From Gammaproteobacteria bacterium (GTDB lineage Bacteria; Pseudomonadota; Gammaproteobacteria; Steroidobacterales; GCA-2729495), in contig CP054183.1 in assembly GCA_015709695.1 (NCBI GenBank), positions 1,264,992-1,328,991 on the forward strand: a stretch of 64,000 bases of DNA, written 5' to 3'. The position numbers were made by a program, and so were the translations under genes. The notes under the pieces were generated by a model. The model made no database searches, was not told where the DNA came from, and was given only the letters and a program-made list of their open reading frames with translations. Shown piece after piece: positions 33,217-41,886 of this stretch; the stretch's first letter is position 1; every line of letters starts with the position of its first letter.

Positions 33217-33516
33217 ATGACTGACCCACAAAAACCCGCACTGGTCGACAACATGCTCCTCCTGCGCAAGGAGGACTTCGAAGACCTTCTGGATCGCGCC
33301 GCCGAACGCGGCGCCAAACGTGCCCTGGCCGATGTTGGCTTGGACGGTGACGACGCCGCCCACGACATCCGCGAACTGCGCGGCCTGCTCGATGCCTTCA
33401 ACACCGCCAAGCACACCGCGTGGCAGACCGTCATCAAGATGCTCACCACCGGATTCCTGCTGGCGTTGGTGGCGGGCGCCCTCATCAAGTTCAAGGTGTT
33501 CGGAGGTGGCCAATGA
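33217..33516 (+). CDS. DUF6127-like lysis-cassette membrane protein
   Basis: A 99-residue protein: a charged helical N-terminal part (LLLRKEDFEDLLDRAAERGAKRALADVGLDGDDAAHDIRELR) and one C-terminal transmembrane helix (MLTTGFLLALVAGALIKF). The pattern agrees with what I recall as DUF6127, found beside holins. It overlaps the next gene (ATGA). It could assist or regulate the holin. Confidence 0.75.
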   Translation: MTDPQKPALVDNMLLLRKEDFEDLLDRAAERGAKRALADVGLDGDDAAHDIRELRGLLDAFNTAKHTAWQTVIKMLTTGFLLALVAGALIKFKVFGGGQ

Positions 33517-33989
33517 TCGAGACCCTTCTTGGTGGCCTGCTCGGCGGCGCCTTTCGCCTGGCACCTGAGCTTCTGAAGTGGCTCGACCGCAAGGGAGAAC
33601 GCGGCCACGAACTGTCGATGCAGGACAAGGCGCTCGAATTCGAGAAGCTACGCGGCGCGCAGCGCATGCACGAAATCGGCGCCGGTGCCGATGCAGCGTG
33701 GAACGTGGGCGCCATCGAGACGCTGCGCGAGGCTGTCCGCACACAGGGCGAAAAAACCGGTGTGCGCTGGGCCGATGCGTTGTCGAGCAGCGTGCGCCCA
33801 GTCATTACCTATTGGTTCATGGCGCTGTACTGCGCAGCCAAAACGGCCGCCTTCGTTGCCGCTATTGAAGGCGGTGCCGACTGGGGTGTTGCCATCCTCC
33901 ACGCATGGACCGAAGCCGACCAAGCGCTGTGGGCCGGTGTGCTGAACTTCTGGTTCATCGGGCGCGTGTTCGACCGGGTGAGGCCATGA
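33513..33989 (+). CDS. Putative holin
   Basis: A 158-residue protein with an N-terminal Gly-rich amphipathic segment (LLGGLLGGAFRLAPELLKWL), a charged helix, and two hydrophobic helices near the C terminus (PVITYWFMALYCAAKTAAFVAAI and ALWAGVLNFWFIGRVF). Position between the DUF6127-like gene and the endolysin, with 4-base overlaps at both ends, supports a holin role. The family is a larger type than lambda S. Confidence 0.75.
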   Translation: MIETLLGGLLGGAFRLAPELLKWLDRKGERGHELSMQDKALEFEKLRGAQRMHEIGAGADAAWNVGAIETLREAVRTQGEKTGVRWADALSSSVRPVITYWFMALYCAAKTAAFVAAIEGGADWGVAILHAWTEADQALWAGVLNFWFIGRVFDRVRP

Positions 33990-34465
33990 GCCAGATTCCC
34001 CAGGCAGCTATCGCCCTGGCGAAGCGCTTCGAGGGGTTCCATCGAATTCCGAGGTCAGATCCGCTGCGCCGGGCCCATCCCTATATCTGCCCGGCTGGCT
34101 ACTGGACGATCGGCTACGGCCGTTTGTGCAAGCCAGACCATCCACCGATCAACGAGGAAGAGGGCGAGATGTACCTGCGTCAGGACCTGCGCACAGCACT
34201 CACCGCCACGCTTCGCTACTGCCCGGTGCTGGCCGCCGAGCCAGAGGGACGAATCGCGGCCATCGTTGACTTCACCTTCAACCTCGGCGCGGGGCGGTTA
34301 CAGACATCGACCCTGAGGCGACGGGTCAATCAGCGGGACTGGCATGCTGCGGGCAAGGAGCTGCGGCGATGGATCTATGGCGGCGGCAAGATTCTTCCTG
34401 GCCTCGTTGCCCGACGAGAGGCAGAGGTCATGCTCCTCATCGCCGAACCGAAGACTGCAATCTAG
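33986..34465 (+). CDS. Phage endolysin, GH24 lysozyme (RrrD-like)
   Basis: A 159-residue muramidase. The catalytic Glu is E16 in RFEGF, and the CPAGYWTIGYG block (C35, T41) corresponds to the E-D/C-T triad of T4-type lysozymes; NLGAGRLQTSTL and RRWIYGGGKILPGLVARR are also typical. The E-to-C spacing is about ten residues longer than in T4 lysozyme owing to an insert (IPRSDPLRRAHP). There is no signal-anchor helix, so export would need the holin. It is the last gene of the phage module. Confidence 0.9.
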   Translation: MSQIPQAAIALAKRFEGFHRIPRSDPLRRAHPYICPAGYWTIGYGRLCKPDHPPINEEEGEMYLRQDLRTALTATLRYCPVLAAEPEGRIAAIVDFTFNLGAGRLQTSTLRRRVNQRDWHAAGKELRRWIYGGGKILPGLVARREAEVMLLIAEPKTAI

Positions 34466-34498
34466 CTACGAAGAACCGCAGCTGCTGCCCCTACCACG

Positions 34499-35512
34499 TC
34501 ATGGGTTGTTCCAGCATCCAGGGCTTCGCGAGTCGAAGAACTTCACCTCTGTGTCAGGCAAGGACCGGCCAGCAGCCTTCAGAACCTGGTGGCAGAACGC
34601 TTGCTGATCTCCATCTGGCTGACCAGTGAACACGGAGACCGCCATTCGCTTCGGTGGATTCGCTGAGATGGCATTGAGCACATGCTGGTCCCGTTCGTCA
34701 AAGCTCCAGCCATAAACGACCAAACTCTCCCCGATCGCTGGCAGGACTTCCTCGTACACGTTCGTCAGGTAGTGACTCCGGCGAATCGCGGCGACTTTCT
34801 CCTTGCTGGTTCCTTCGCTAACAAACACTGGCACGTAGTGCCCGGACGACCACTTTCGGGTGATCGCTTCGAGCAAATCGCCCGTCGCGCCAGTGGATGC
34901 CGCGATCTTTGTCTCGTCACCAATGTAGTCGCGAGCCACGGAAAGACTGCCGTGCGGGTAGAACACCAGCGTTGCTCCGGCAGCGTGCCCATATGGCCTC
35001 CGCAGGTACTCCCAGTCCGTCTGAAATTCACCGTGATGGAAGGCATCCTTGAACCAGCTACCGTTTGCTGCATTGAACAGCAGCATGGCCCAGTACAGGG
35101 TGAGGTCGTAGTTCAGGCTGACGACAGTCGGGAACGCGCTCGCGAATGTACCGACCCGTTGTAAGTCGGCGGCGACATCGGCATGTATCGGATGCACGCT
35201 GTGCACCGCTTCGATCAGCGCTGTTCGCACTTCCGCATATGCCGCAGAGATGTCGGCAGATGGAGTCCCCAAGGCAACGTTGACGTGCTCGGCATACCAG
35301 CATGCAAGCAGAACATGCTCGAAGTCGGTCGTCCCGAGCTTGGCGAATATTGGCGCGGTGGTTGCGAGCAACCCTTTTGCATCAGCCACGCTGTGGAGTG
35401 TTGGGTATGCAAACTCCTTGTGGATGGCGATGCTGGCGCCGTTACCCAGAAGGAGGGAAATCCAACCTTCCGCGCTGATGTTTGCCCAAGTGTCGATCGC
35501 GATTCCGTCCAT
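34499..35512 (-). CDS. SIR2-like DUF4917 protein
   Basis: A 337-residue protein. LLLGNGAS (20-27) is the SIR2-type nucleotide-binding loop; SLNYDL (132-137), YPHGSL (185-190) and VVYGWSFDERDQHVL (265-279) follow in the order seen in DUF4917/SIR2-like proteins. Many SIR2-like defence proteins cleave NAD when phage is sensed; that activity is inferred here. The gene is last in the leftward island operon, 6 bases after mcrC. It is visibly less G+C-rich than the phage genes and converges on the endolysin gene with 33 bases between stops. Confidence 0.8.
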   Translation of the reverse strand: MDGIAIDTWANISAEGWISLLLGNGASIAIHKEFAYPTLHSVADAKGLLATTAPIFAKLGTTDFEHVLLACWYAEHVNVALGTPSADISAAYAEVRTALIEAVHSVHPIHADVAADLQRVGTFASAFPTVVSLNYDLTLYWAMLLFNAANGSWFKDAFHHGEFQTDWEYLRRPYGHAAGATLVFYPHGSLSVARDYIGDETKIAASTGATGDLLEAITRKWSSGHYVPVFVSEGTSKEKVAAIRRSHYLTNVYEEVLPAIGESLVVYGWSFDERDQHVLNAISANPPKRMAVSVFTGQPDGDQQAFCHQVLKAAGRSLPDTEVKFFDSRSPGCWNNP

Positions 35513-35518
35513 GTTCTT

Positions 35519-36661
35519 TCACGCGCCCGTCTTCATCGCGTGGTCTGGCACGCAGAGTCGCAGCAGCTGCGCTCGGATGTCGGCAGGAGTTGCCGTCAAA
35601 TCCACAGTGGCAAACCGAATGGCGTGCCCCTGGATCAGCACTGTCTCGTCGACCATCTGACCGATCGCTGGATGCAACAACAGTCCGCTCGCGTGATCTG
35701 CAAGCGCATCGCCGCACCCAACCTGGGAACGCAGATAGGCATAGATCTGGTACACGTATCCGCTGTGCAGGGTTTCCTCACGGTACCAACCGCTTGTCAC
35801 AATCGAGGTGAACTTGGTATCGATGACGATCCGCTGACCGGTTGACGGGTGGTCGAGCACGACATCAGTTCGCATCGTCGGCAGGATCTTGTCGATCCCC
35901 GCCGTCTTCTGCTCGATCTGCCAGCCCATCGTCCCGCCGCACTGCACCCGCCAGCCCTGTGGGCTCAATACGACCTCGTAGAAGCCGCCCACTGCTCGCT
36001 CGAACAAACGGCGTACCCAAGTCGCTTCTCGGTCCGGCAGAGAGAGCACATTCGTACCCGACGCCTCCGTAGGTAGCACTAGATCGAACGCCAGCTTTGC
36101 GGCCGCCACCATGAACCGGTCGTCCGCATCGTTACGGCTAAAACGATCGGTGCTCATTTGGGCACGGGTCGGTGCGTCGCCCGATACACCCATTGACTTC
36201 ATTCCACCAGCAAGCGCGCGGCACCGATGGGCAACGTCCTTCCTCTGAACGATCCTGGAGATGGACTCCAAGGCTGCTCGGACGAAACGATTGCGTGGTG
36301 TGTCGATGGTAAGTTCGTCGAACCGGCACGCCACCAGGCCTCTATCCATCAACTGATGGCGTTCGGTGGTCAAGACGTCGATCCGGCCACGCACGCGATT
36401 GATTACTGCGTCGCGAGATCGATAGCCGAGACTCAAGCGGCGACGTTGTCGCACTTCAACCGCATGGGCAAGAATCTCGGCGACGAGGTCTGGCAGATCG
36501 TCCGGGCTGTCTTCCAAACCGACTTTGCCGATCCCGCGAGTGCGGAACAGGTCAGAGGCGTAGAGCATCAGCAGCCAGAGGTTGCGCACCGGAATGCGTC
36601 CGATGAAGCCCTCAGCGCTTATGGATGCATTTTTCACCTGTTCTGCGACGGCGGTCATCAC
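35519..36661 (-). CDS. mcrC: McrC-like 5-methylcytosine restriction endonuclease subunit
   Basis: A 380-residue protein. The N-terminal half (IPVRNLWLLMLYASDL, NRVRGRIDV, FDELTIDTPRNRFVRAAL) is the McrC partner-binding region. The C-terminal PD-(D/E)XK nuclease shows TDVVL and VIDTKF (about 264-284). McrC joins the McrB motor and cuts modified DNA. Start ATG 36661 overlaps the mcrB stop by 4 bases. Confidence 0.9.
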   Translation of the reverse strand: MMTAVAEQVKNASISAEGFIGRIPVRNLWLLMLYASDLFRTRGIGKVGLEDSPDDLPDLVAEILAHAVEVRQRRRLSLGYRSRDAVINRVRGRIDVLTTERHQLMDRGLVACRFDELTIDTPRNRFVRAALESISRIVQRKDVAHRCRALAGGMKSMGVSGDAPTRAQMSTDRFSRNDADDRFMVAAAKLAFDLVLPTEASGTNVLSLPDREATWVRRLFERAVGGFYEVVLSPQGWRVQCGGTMGWQIEQKTAGIDKILPTMRTDVVLDHPSTGQRIVIDTKFTSIVTSGWYREETLHSGYVYQIYAYLRSQVGCGDALADHASGLLLHPAIGQMVDETVLIQGHAIRFATVDLTATPADIRAQLLRLCVPDHAMKTGA

Positions 36662-38880
36662 CAGCCCTGCGTCAGCCGTGTAACCGCCTTTTGTGCTTCG
36701 TCGGGCGCGTCGAACCAGTATTCATCCAGCAACGGCCCGATCTCCGTCTCCACGACCTGCTGGAACCACTTCTTCGTGTCTCCCGCCTCCAGTCGATGTG
36801 CGGGTGTCACATAGCTGTGACCAATCCGGAATTGCTTGCCAAGGCGCGCGTCCGCCGCGATCTGGTCGTTCAGCTCAGCGATACGCCGCTCGATATCCGC
36901 GACCAAACCCGGATCGACAGCACACTCCTTGACCACCCACTCCCGCCAAACCTGGCCCAGTCTTGGCTCCAGCCCAACGAAAGCAAAGCGGCGACGCAAT
37001 GCCAGATCGACCAGTGCAAGTGATCGGTCGGCGATATTCATGGTGCCGACCACATAGAGATTCTCGGGAATATGGACGGGACGTCGTTTGCCGTCTGCAT
37101 CTGGATAGCAGAGTTCCAGCGCTTCATTGGGTGTCCGCTTGCCGGCCTCAAGCAGCGTCAGCAACTCGCCGAAGATCTGCGCCGGGTTTCCACGGTTGAT
37201 CTCCTCGATCACCACGACAAACTTCGACGAAGGGTCCTTCGATGCGGCCTTGATGGCTTCCATGAAGACACCGTCCGCCAGCGACAACTTGCCTTCGCCA
37301 GTGGGGCGCCACCCTCGAACAAAGTCCTCGTAGGACAGGTTAGGGTGGAACTGCACTGCACGGACCTTGCTATCGTCCTTCTGCCCCATTAGCGCGAACG
37401 CGAGCCGTTTGGCTAGCCAGGTCTTGCCCGTGCCCGGAGGCCCCTGAAGGATGAGGTTCTTTTTTGTGCGCAGACGATCGAGCAAGCGGTCAATCTCGGC
37501 CCGCTCCAGGAAACAGCCGTCCTTGAGGATGTCCTCCACCGAGTAGGGAACGATTGGCGCTGCCACCTGAAAGGCTTCGCGAACTTCACCTTCAGTTTCC
37601 TGTTCTGCTCCGGCATTGGTACCGATGTCGCCAGTCGGCACAGGCTCGTCAACCGGGTCTTTGTACATCCAGGACGCAAGCGATAAGTCCGGAAAACTGT
37701 GGACAGGGTAGCCGTCTTCGCCGAAGCGCGACCGCAAATCATCCAGCAGCTTCAGATAGGCCGGACCATCACATGGACCTTGCTGACCACTGATGGCGAC
37801 ATTCAGTCCGAGCCGCTTGTTGATGTAGTGGCGCGACTGGCTATCCAGGGTCAGGAATTCCCACGGATGCGCCCAGTAGAGACCTGTCGAAAGGTTCCAT
37901 GCGACACCCCACACTTGGGTTGCCTCGTCATAAGCCCGGATGAAGGCATCGCGAGTGTCCAATTGGTCGCCATCGACCATCTTGCTCGCGGCAACGAATA
38001 CCTTCCATAGCGCGTCGATGTCGCCCGCACCACGCTTGTCGGCATAGGCGAAAAACCAGGAACGTTGGTTGTTGAGAACGGGAATGCCTTCGAATGAAGG
38101 CGGGACCGGCACCGTCACACCCAGCAACTTAGCGAGTTCGCCCGCGATGGTCTTGCGGTTGGCATCGGTCATGGACCGGTTAAAGGTGCCCATCGTGGTG
38201 AATGGGCAAATGTCACGCAACGGACCACTGGTTCCATCGGGAAACTTATCCTGGAGATAGGTCAGCCCCGGCACCCGGGACGCGATCTCGTGGATGCCCT
38301 CGATGAGCGGAGTTCGATCGTCTGCGTGGGTCAGCAGCTTTTCGGCCACTGCCTCGTAGAAGTCCGTCCACTCGAAACGCTGTTTTTCTGGCGAAGTCGT
38401 GCCGTACCGCTCCCGCCAAAAGGGCTCGTTGCGAAAGCGATCCACATCCTGCGGCTTGCCGTCAAACGCGAATGCGATCAGCGCATCGTTCATCCATTCG
38501 CCGGGAAGCACGCGCCAGATCGTTGCTCGGTGAGTGTAGAAGTACCACTCCCGTACCGGCTCGACCCTGGCCCAGTCCACCTTCACCCGCTTCCCGTCGT
38601 TCAGGTTTTCGGTGATCGTGCCGACCGCCTTGATGCCCATAACCGAAACCGCTCGGCCTCGGCCATCGAAGGGCAGACCGTGCTTTCGCGTGTAAGACGA
38701 CTTGATGGCAATCCGCTCGCCCGGGCGCATGGAGCGCACCACATCGAGGAGCTTGTCGTCGTAGCCGTTCTCCCAAATGCCTTCTGCGAGAAATCGTGGC
38801 ATCTGATCATCAGTGCCGCCGTAACTGGCGCCGACGAACCAGGTTGCATGCGGTGCACTATCTATCGTCTGAGTGGTCAT
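36658..38880 (-). CDS. mcrB: McrB-like AAA+ GTPase/ATPase restriction subunit with unusual N-terminal domain
   Basis: A 740-residue protein. The C-terminal AAA+ motor has Walker A GPPGTGKT (480-487), Walker B VVVIEEINRG (about 550-560) and the McrB-type TMNIADRSLALVDLALRRRF sensor. The first 130 residues (WFVGASYGGTDDQMPRF..., MRPGERIAIKSSYTRKHGLP) look like an EVE-like modified-base reader rather than the E. coli McrB DNA-binding domain; this is inference. It should translocate on DNA bearing a modified base and activate McrC. Confidence 0.85.
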   Translation of the reverse strand: MTTQTIDSAPHATWFVGASYGGTDDQMPRFLAEGIWENGYDDKLLDVVRSMRPGERIAIKSSYTRKHGLPFDGRGRAVSVMGIKAVGTITENLNDGKRVKVDWARVEPVREWYFYTHRATIWRVLPGEWMNDALIAFAFDGKPQDVDRFRNEPFWRERYGTTSPEKQRFEWTDFYEAVAEKLLTHADDRTPLIEGIHEIASRVPGLTYLQDKFPDGTSGPLRDICPFTTMGTFNRSMTDANRKTIAGELAKLLGVTVPVPPSFEGIPVLNNQRSWFFAYADKRGAGDIDALWKVFVAASKMVDGDQLDTRDAFIRAYDEATQVWGVAWNLSTGLYWAHPWEFLTLDSQSRHYINKRLGLNVAISGQQGPCDGPAYLKLLDDLRSRFGEDGYPVHSFPDLSLASWMYKDPVDEPVPTGDIGTNAGAEQETEGEVREAFQVAAPIVPYSVEDILKDGCFLERAEIDRLLDRLRTKKNLILQGPPGTGKTWLAKRLAFALMGQKDDSKVRAVQFHPNLSYEDFVRGWRPTGEGKLSLADGVFMEAIKAASKDPSSKFVVVIEEINRGNPAQIFGELLTLLEAGKRTPNEALELCYPDADGKRRPVHIPENLYVVGTMNIADRSLALVDLALRRRFAFVGLEPRLGQVWREWVVKECAVDPGLVADIERRIAELNDQIAADARLGKQFRIGHSYVTPAHRLEAGDTKKWFQQVVETEIGPLLDEYWFDAPDEAQKAVTRLTQGW

Positions 38881-38892
38881 CCTCCGCCCCCT

Positions 38893-41886
38893 TTAGTAAT
38901 ACTGCCGGATGTAGCTGTAGGCCTTCTCGAACAGCTCTTCATCCGCATGCAGCTTGTATTTGAAGAGGGCCTTGCGCAGGGCCTTCTTGACCTCGCGTTC
39001 GCCGGCCTGCGTGCCTTGCCAGCCCGGGAAACGAACGAGGCGCACGATCTCGTCGATGTCCGCCACGACGCGTTCGACCATGATCGGCGTCTCGGCGGTC
39101 TTCACCTCGTTGAACAGTTCGGTCAGCGCCGCCTTGCCGCGATCCTCGTCCTCTTCAGGCGGGACCTCCTTCTCGGCTTGTAGCGTCTCCTTGGCGATCT
39201 CCAGCAACTGCTTCAGAAACTCGACGCTGTTGATCTGACCGGACTCGAAGCGGTCCTTCAGCGCATCGAGTCGTTCGGAAAGTTTCTTGAACTTGGGGTT
39301 GCCGCCATGCCCACGAAGCCTGCGCTTGAGCTTGATCTCGATCTCCTTGGCCTTCTTCGGATCGGGATTCGAGAGCACGGCTTCCAGCAGGTCGGCGTCC
39401 AGCACCAAGGTGTCGAGGTCATCCCGCACCGCGTCGACGTGCACGTTCTGGTGGATCAGCTCGATGGTCTTGGCTCCCAGCGAATGCCAGATCAGCTTGC
39501 CGTGGCCACTGGAGGGTTGCACCGACTGGTACACCTGCGACAACCACTTGTAGTCCTTCTCGAAGGGACCCAGAACAGTGTCGGGTGACAGGGCCTCCCA
39601 GATCTTGTTGAGCACGCTGTACTCAGCAGCAAAGTCGTCTCTTACCTCGTTATTGGGCAGACATTGCTGCGCGGCGATCAGGCCCTCGTAGCCTTGCACG
39701 CTGCGGTCGCAGCCGGCAAAGAAGGCCAGGCATTTCTGCATGGCTTCGGGCAGCTTGTCCTTCAGCTCCTGAATGTTGCTCACCACCTGCTTGACGCTCT
39801 GGTCGTCAAATTCCAGTGCCGCCGCCACGTCGTCGAAAATGCCGAGGTAGTCCACGATCAAGCCGTGGGTCTTCTGCTCGGAGTAGGTGCGGTTCACTCG
39901 GCAGATGGCCTGCAGCAGCGTGTGGTCGCGCAGCGGCTTGTCCAGGTACATGGCCTGCAAGATCGGCGCATCGAAGCCGGTCAGCAGCTTGGCCGTGACG
40001 ATGATCAGCTTCAGTGGATCGGCCGGGTCGCGGAAGCGATCGAGCAGCCGTTCTTCCTCATCGCGTGAACGGTCATAGGCCGCGTACTCTGGATGCTCTT
40101 TCTTGTCGGACGCCTGCACCGACATCACGATGTCCGTGGCTTCGGGCGGCAGCAGCTTGTCCAGCTCGGCCTTGAACAGCAGGCAGGATTCCCGGTCGAA
40201 GGTGACGATCTGTCCCTTGAAGCCGTTAGGCTCCACCTTGGTCTGGAAATGCTCGACGATGTCTTCGCACACCTTGCGGATGCGCTCGGGCGTCTTCACC
40301 AGCACGGCCATCTTGGCGGCGGTCTTGGCGAGGTTGTCCTTGTCCAGATCAGACAGGCCGCCGGTCAAGTCCTTGTAGGCGGCGTCCAGCGCGGCCTTGT
40401 CGATGTGCAGGTCGATCAGGCGCGGCTCGAAGTGCAGCTTCAGTGTGGCACCGTCGCGGATTGACTCCTCGAAGCCGTACCGGCTCATGTAGCCCTTCTC
40501 GTCTTCGTCGGCGCCGAAGGCGTAGAAGGTGTTGCGGTCGGCACGGTTGATCGGCGTGCCGGTCAAGCCGAACAGAAACGCATTGGGCAGAGCCTCACGC
40601 ATCTTGCGGCCCAGATCACCTTCCTGGGTGCGGTGCGCTTCGTCCACCAGAGCGATGATGTTGCTACGGTCGTTCAGGCTGCCAGTGGCCTCGCCGAACT
40701 TGAAGATCGTCGTAATGATGATCTTGCGCACGTCCTGCGCCAGTAGCTGCTGCAGCTTTTCGCGGGTGTCGGCCTTCTCCAGGTTCGGAATGTCCGCCCC
40801 GGTGAAGGTTCCGGTGATCTGGGTGTCCAGATCGATCCGGTCCACCACGATCAATACCGTGGGGTTCTTCAGGCCGGCATGCATGCGCAGCTTCTGCGCG
40901 GCGAAGACCATCAGCAGCGACTTGCCCGAGCCCTGGAAGTGCCAGATCAGGCCCTTCCTGGGGTAACCCGCCAGCACGCGTTCGACGATTTTGTTCGCCG
41001 CCTCGTACTGCTGATAGCGGCAGATGATCTTGATGCGCTGCTTCTTCTTGTTGGTGGCGAACAGGGTGAAGCTGCCTAGAATATCCAGTAACACATGCGG
41101 GCGCAGCATGCTCTCGGCCGACAGCTTGAGCGATTTCAGCGGATGATGCTGGCCATCATCGCCTGCGCCATCCAGATGCCACGGGCCCCAGTCCTTGACC
41201 GGCAGCCCGATGGAGCCGTAGTGGTAGGCCTTGCCCTCGGTGGCGACCGAGAACACGTTACAAACGAACAGCTCTGGCACGAACTTCTCATAGTCGTCGT
41301 GCACCTGCACCGCGCCATCCACCCAGCTGATGCACTTCTTGACCGGCGTCTTGGCCTCAATCAGCACCAACGGCAGTCCGTTAACCAAGAGCACCAGATC
41401 GGCGCGGCGCTCGGTGGGGCCTGCGCGGTAGATGAACTGCTGGGTGACGATGTACTGGTTCTGCGCCAGATCATCCAGGTCGATCAGCCGCACCGGCACA
41501 TGCTCGTTGTTCGGGCCGAAGGGCATCGAGCGCTCACCACGCATCCAGGCGGTCATTTCCTCGTTGGCGCGGATCAGCCCATCCGAGCGCACCGACAGCA
41601 CGATGGCGCGCAGCTTGTAGAGCACCTCGTCGGCGCGGTCGGGTTGGGCAGCAATCTCCGGGTTCAGGCGGATCAGCGCATCGCGCAGCCAGGTCTCGAC
41701 CAGCACTTCCTGAATCTGGCGCGGCACCTCAGCAGGAGCGGCGTAGCGCCAGCCGATGCCTTTGGGGCTCGGGCCGTAGCTGGCTTGAGGCTCTTGAGCG
41801 GTGTTGACCGGGACAGCCTTGATTGGACCGGCGAGCAGATCGCGGACGTAGGCTTCGACAGTATTTGATTCGTTGAAAGAACTCAC
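38893..41886 (-). CDS. hsdR: Type I restriction enzyme R subunit (HsdR)
   Basis: A 997-residue motor and nuclease. The N-terminal nuclease carries ADLVLLVNGLPLVLIEAKTP (D...ExK). Helicase motifs include QGSGKS (about 318-323) and VDEAHRTQ (about 413-420), with IICRVNR-type motif VI (AICRVNRTYSEQ). A helical C terminus binds the methyltransferase complex. The GTG at 41886 (VSSFNESNTVEAYVRDLL) was chosen because it overlaps the hsdS stop as GTGA; the 29 residues before it are an artefact. It cleaves unmethylated DNA after translocation. Confidence 0.92.
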   Translation of the reverse strand: MSSFNESNTVEAYVRDLLAGPIKAVPVNTAQEPQASYGPSPKGIGWRYAAPAEVPRQIQEVLVETWLRDALIRLNPEIAAQPDRADEVLYKLRAIVLSVRSDGLIRANEEMTAWMRGERSMPFGPNNEHVPVRLIDLDDLAQNQYIVTQQFIYRAGPTERRADLVLLVNGLPLVLIEAKTPVKKCISWVDGAVQVHDDYEKFVPELFVCNVFSVATEGKAYHYGSIGLPVKDWGPWHLDGAGDDGQHHPLKSLKLSAESMLRPHVLLDILGSFTLFATNKKKQRIKIICRYQQYEAANKIVERVLAGYPRKGLIWHFQGSGKSLLMVFAAQKLRMHAGLKNPTVLIVVDRIDLDTQITGTFTGADIPNLEKADTREKLQQLLAQDVRKIIITTIFKFGEATGSLNDRSNIIALVDEAHRTQEGDLGRKMREALPNAFLFGLTGTPINRADRNTFYAFGADEDEKGYMSRYGFEESIRDGATLKLHFEPRLIDLHIDKAALDAAYKDLTGGLSDLDKDNLAKTAAKMAVLVKTPERIRKVCEDIVEHFQTKVEPNGFKGQIVTFDRESCLLFKAELDKLLPPEATDIVMSVQASDKKEHPEYAAYDRSRDEEERLLDRFRDPADPLKLIIVTAKLLTGFDAPILQAMYLDKPLRDHTLLQAICRVNRTYSEQKTHGLIVDYLGIFDDVAAALEFDDQSVKQVVSNIQELKDKLPEAMQKCLAFFAGCDRSVQGYEGLIAAQQCLPNNEVRDDFAAEYSVLNKIWEALSPDTVLGPFEKDYKWLSQVYQSVQPSSGHGKLIWHSLGAKTIELIHQNVHVDAVRDDLDTLVLDADLLEAVLSNPDPKKAKEIEIKLKRRLRGHGGNPKFKKLSERLDALKDRFESGQINSVEFLKQLLEIAKETLQAEKEVPPEEDEDRGKAALTELFNEVKTAETPIMVERVVADIDEIVRLVRFPGWQGTQAGEREVKKALRKALFKYKLHADEELFEKAYSYIRQYY

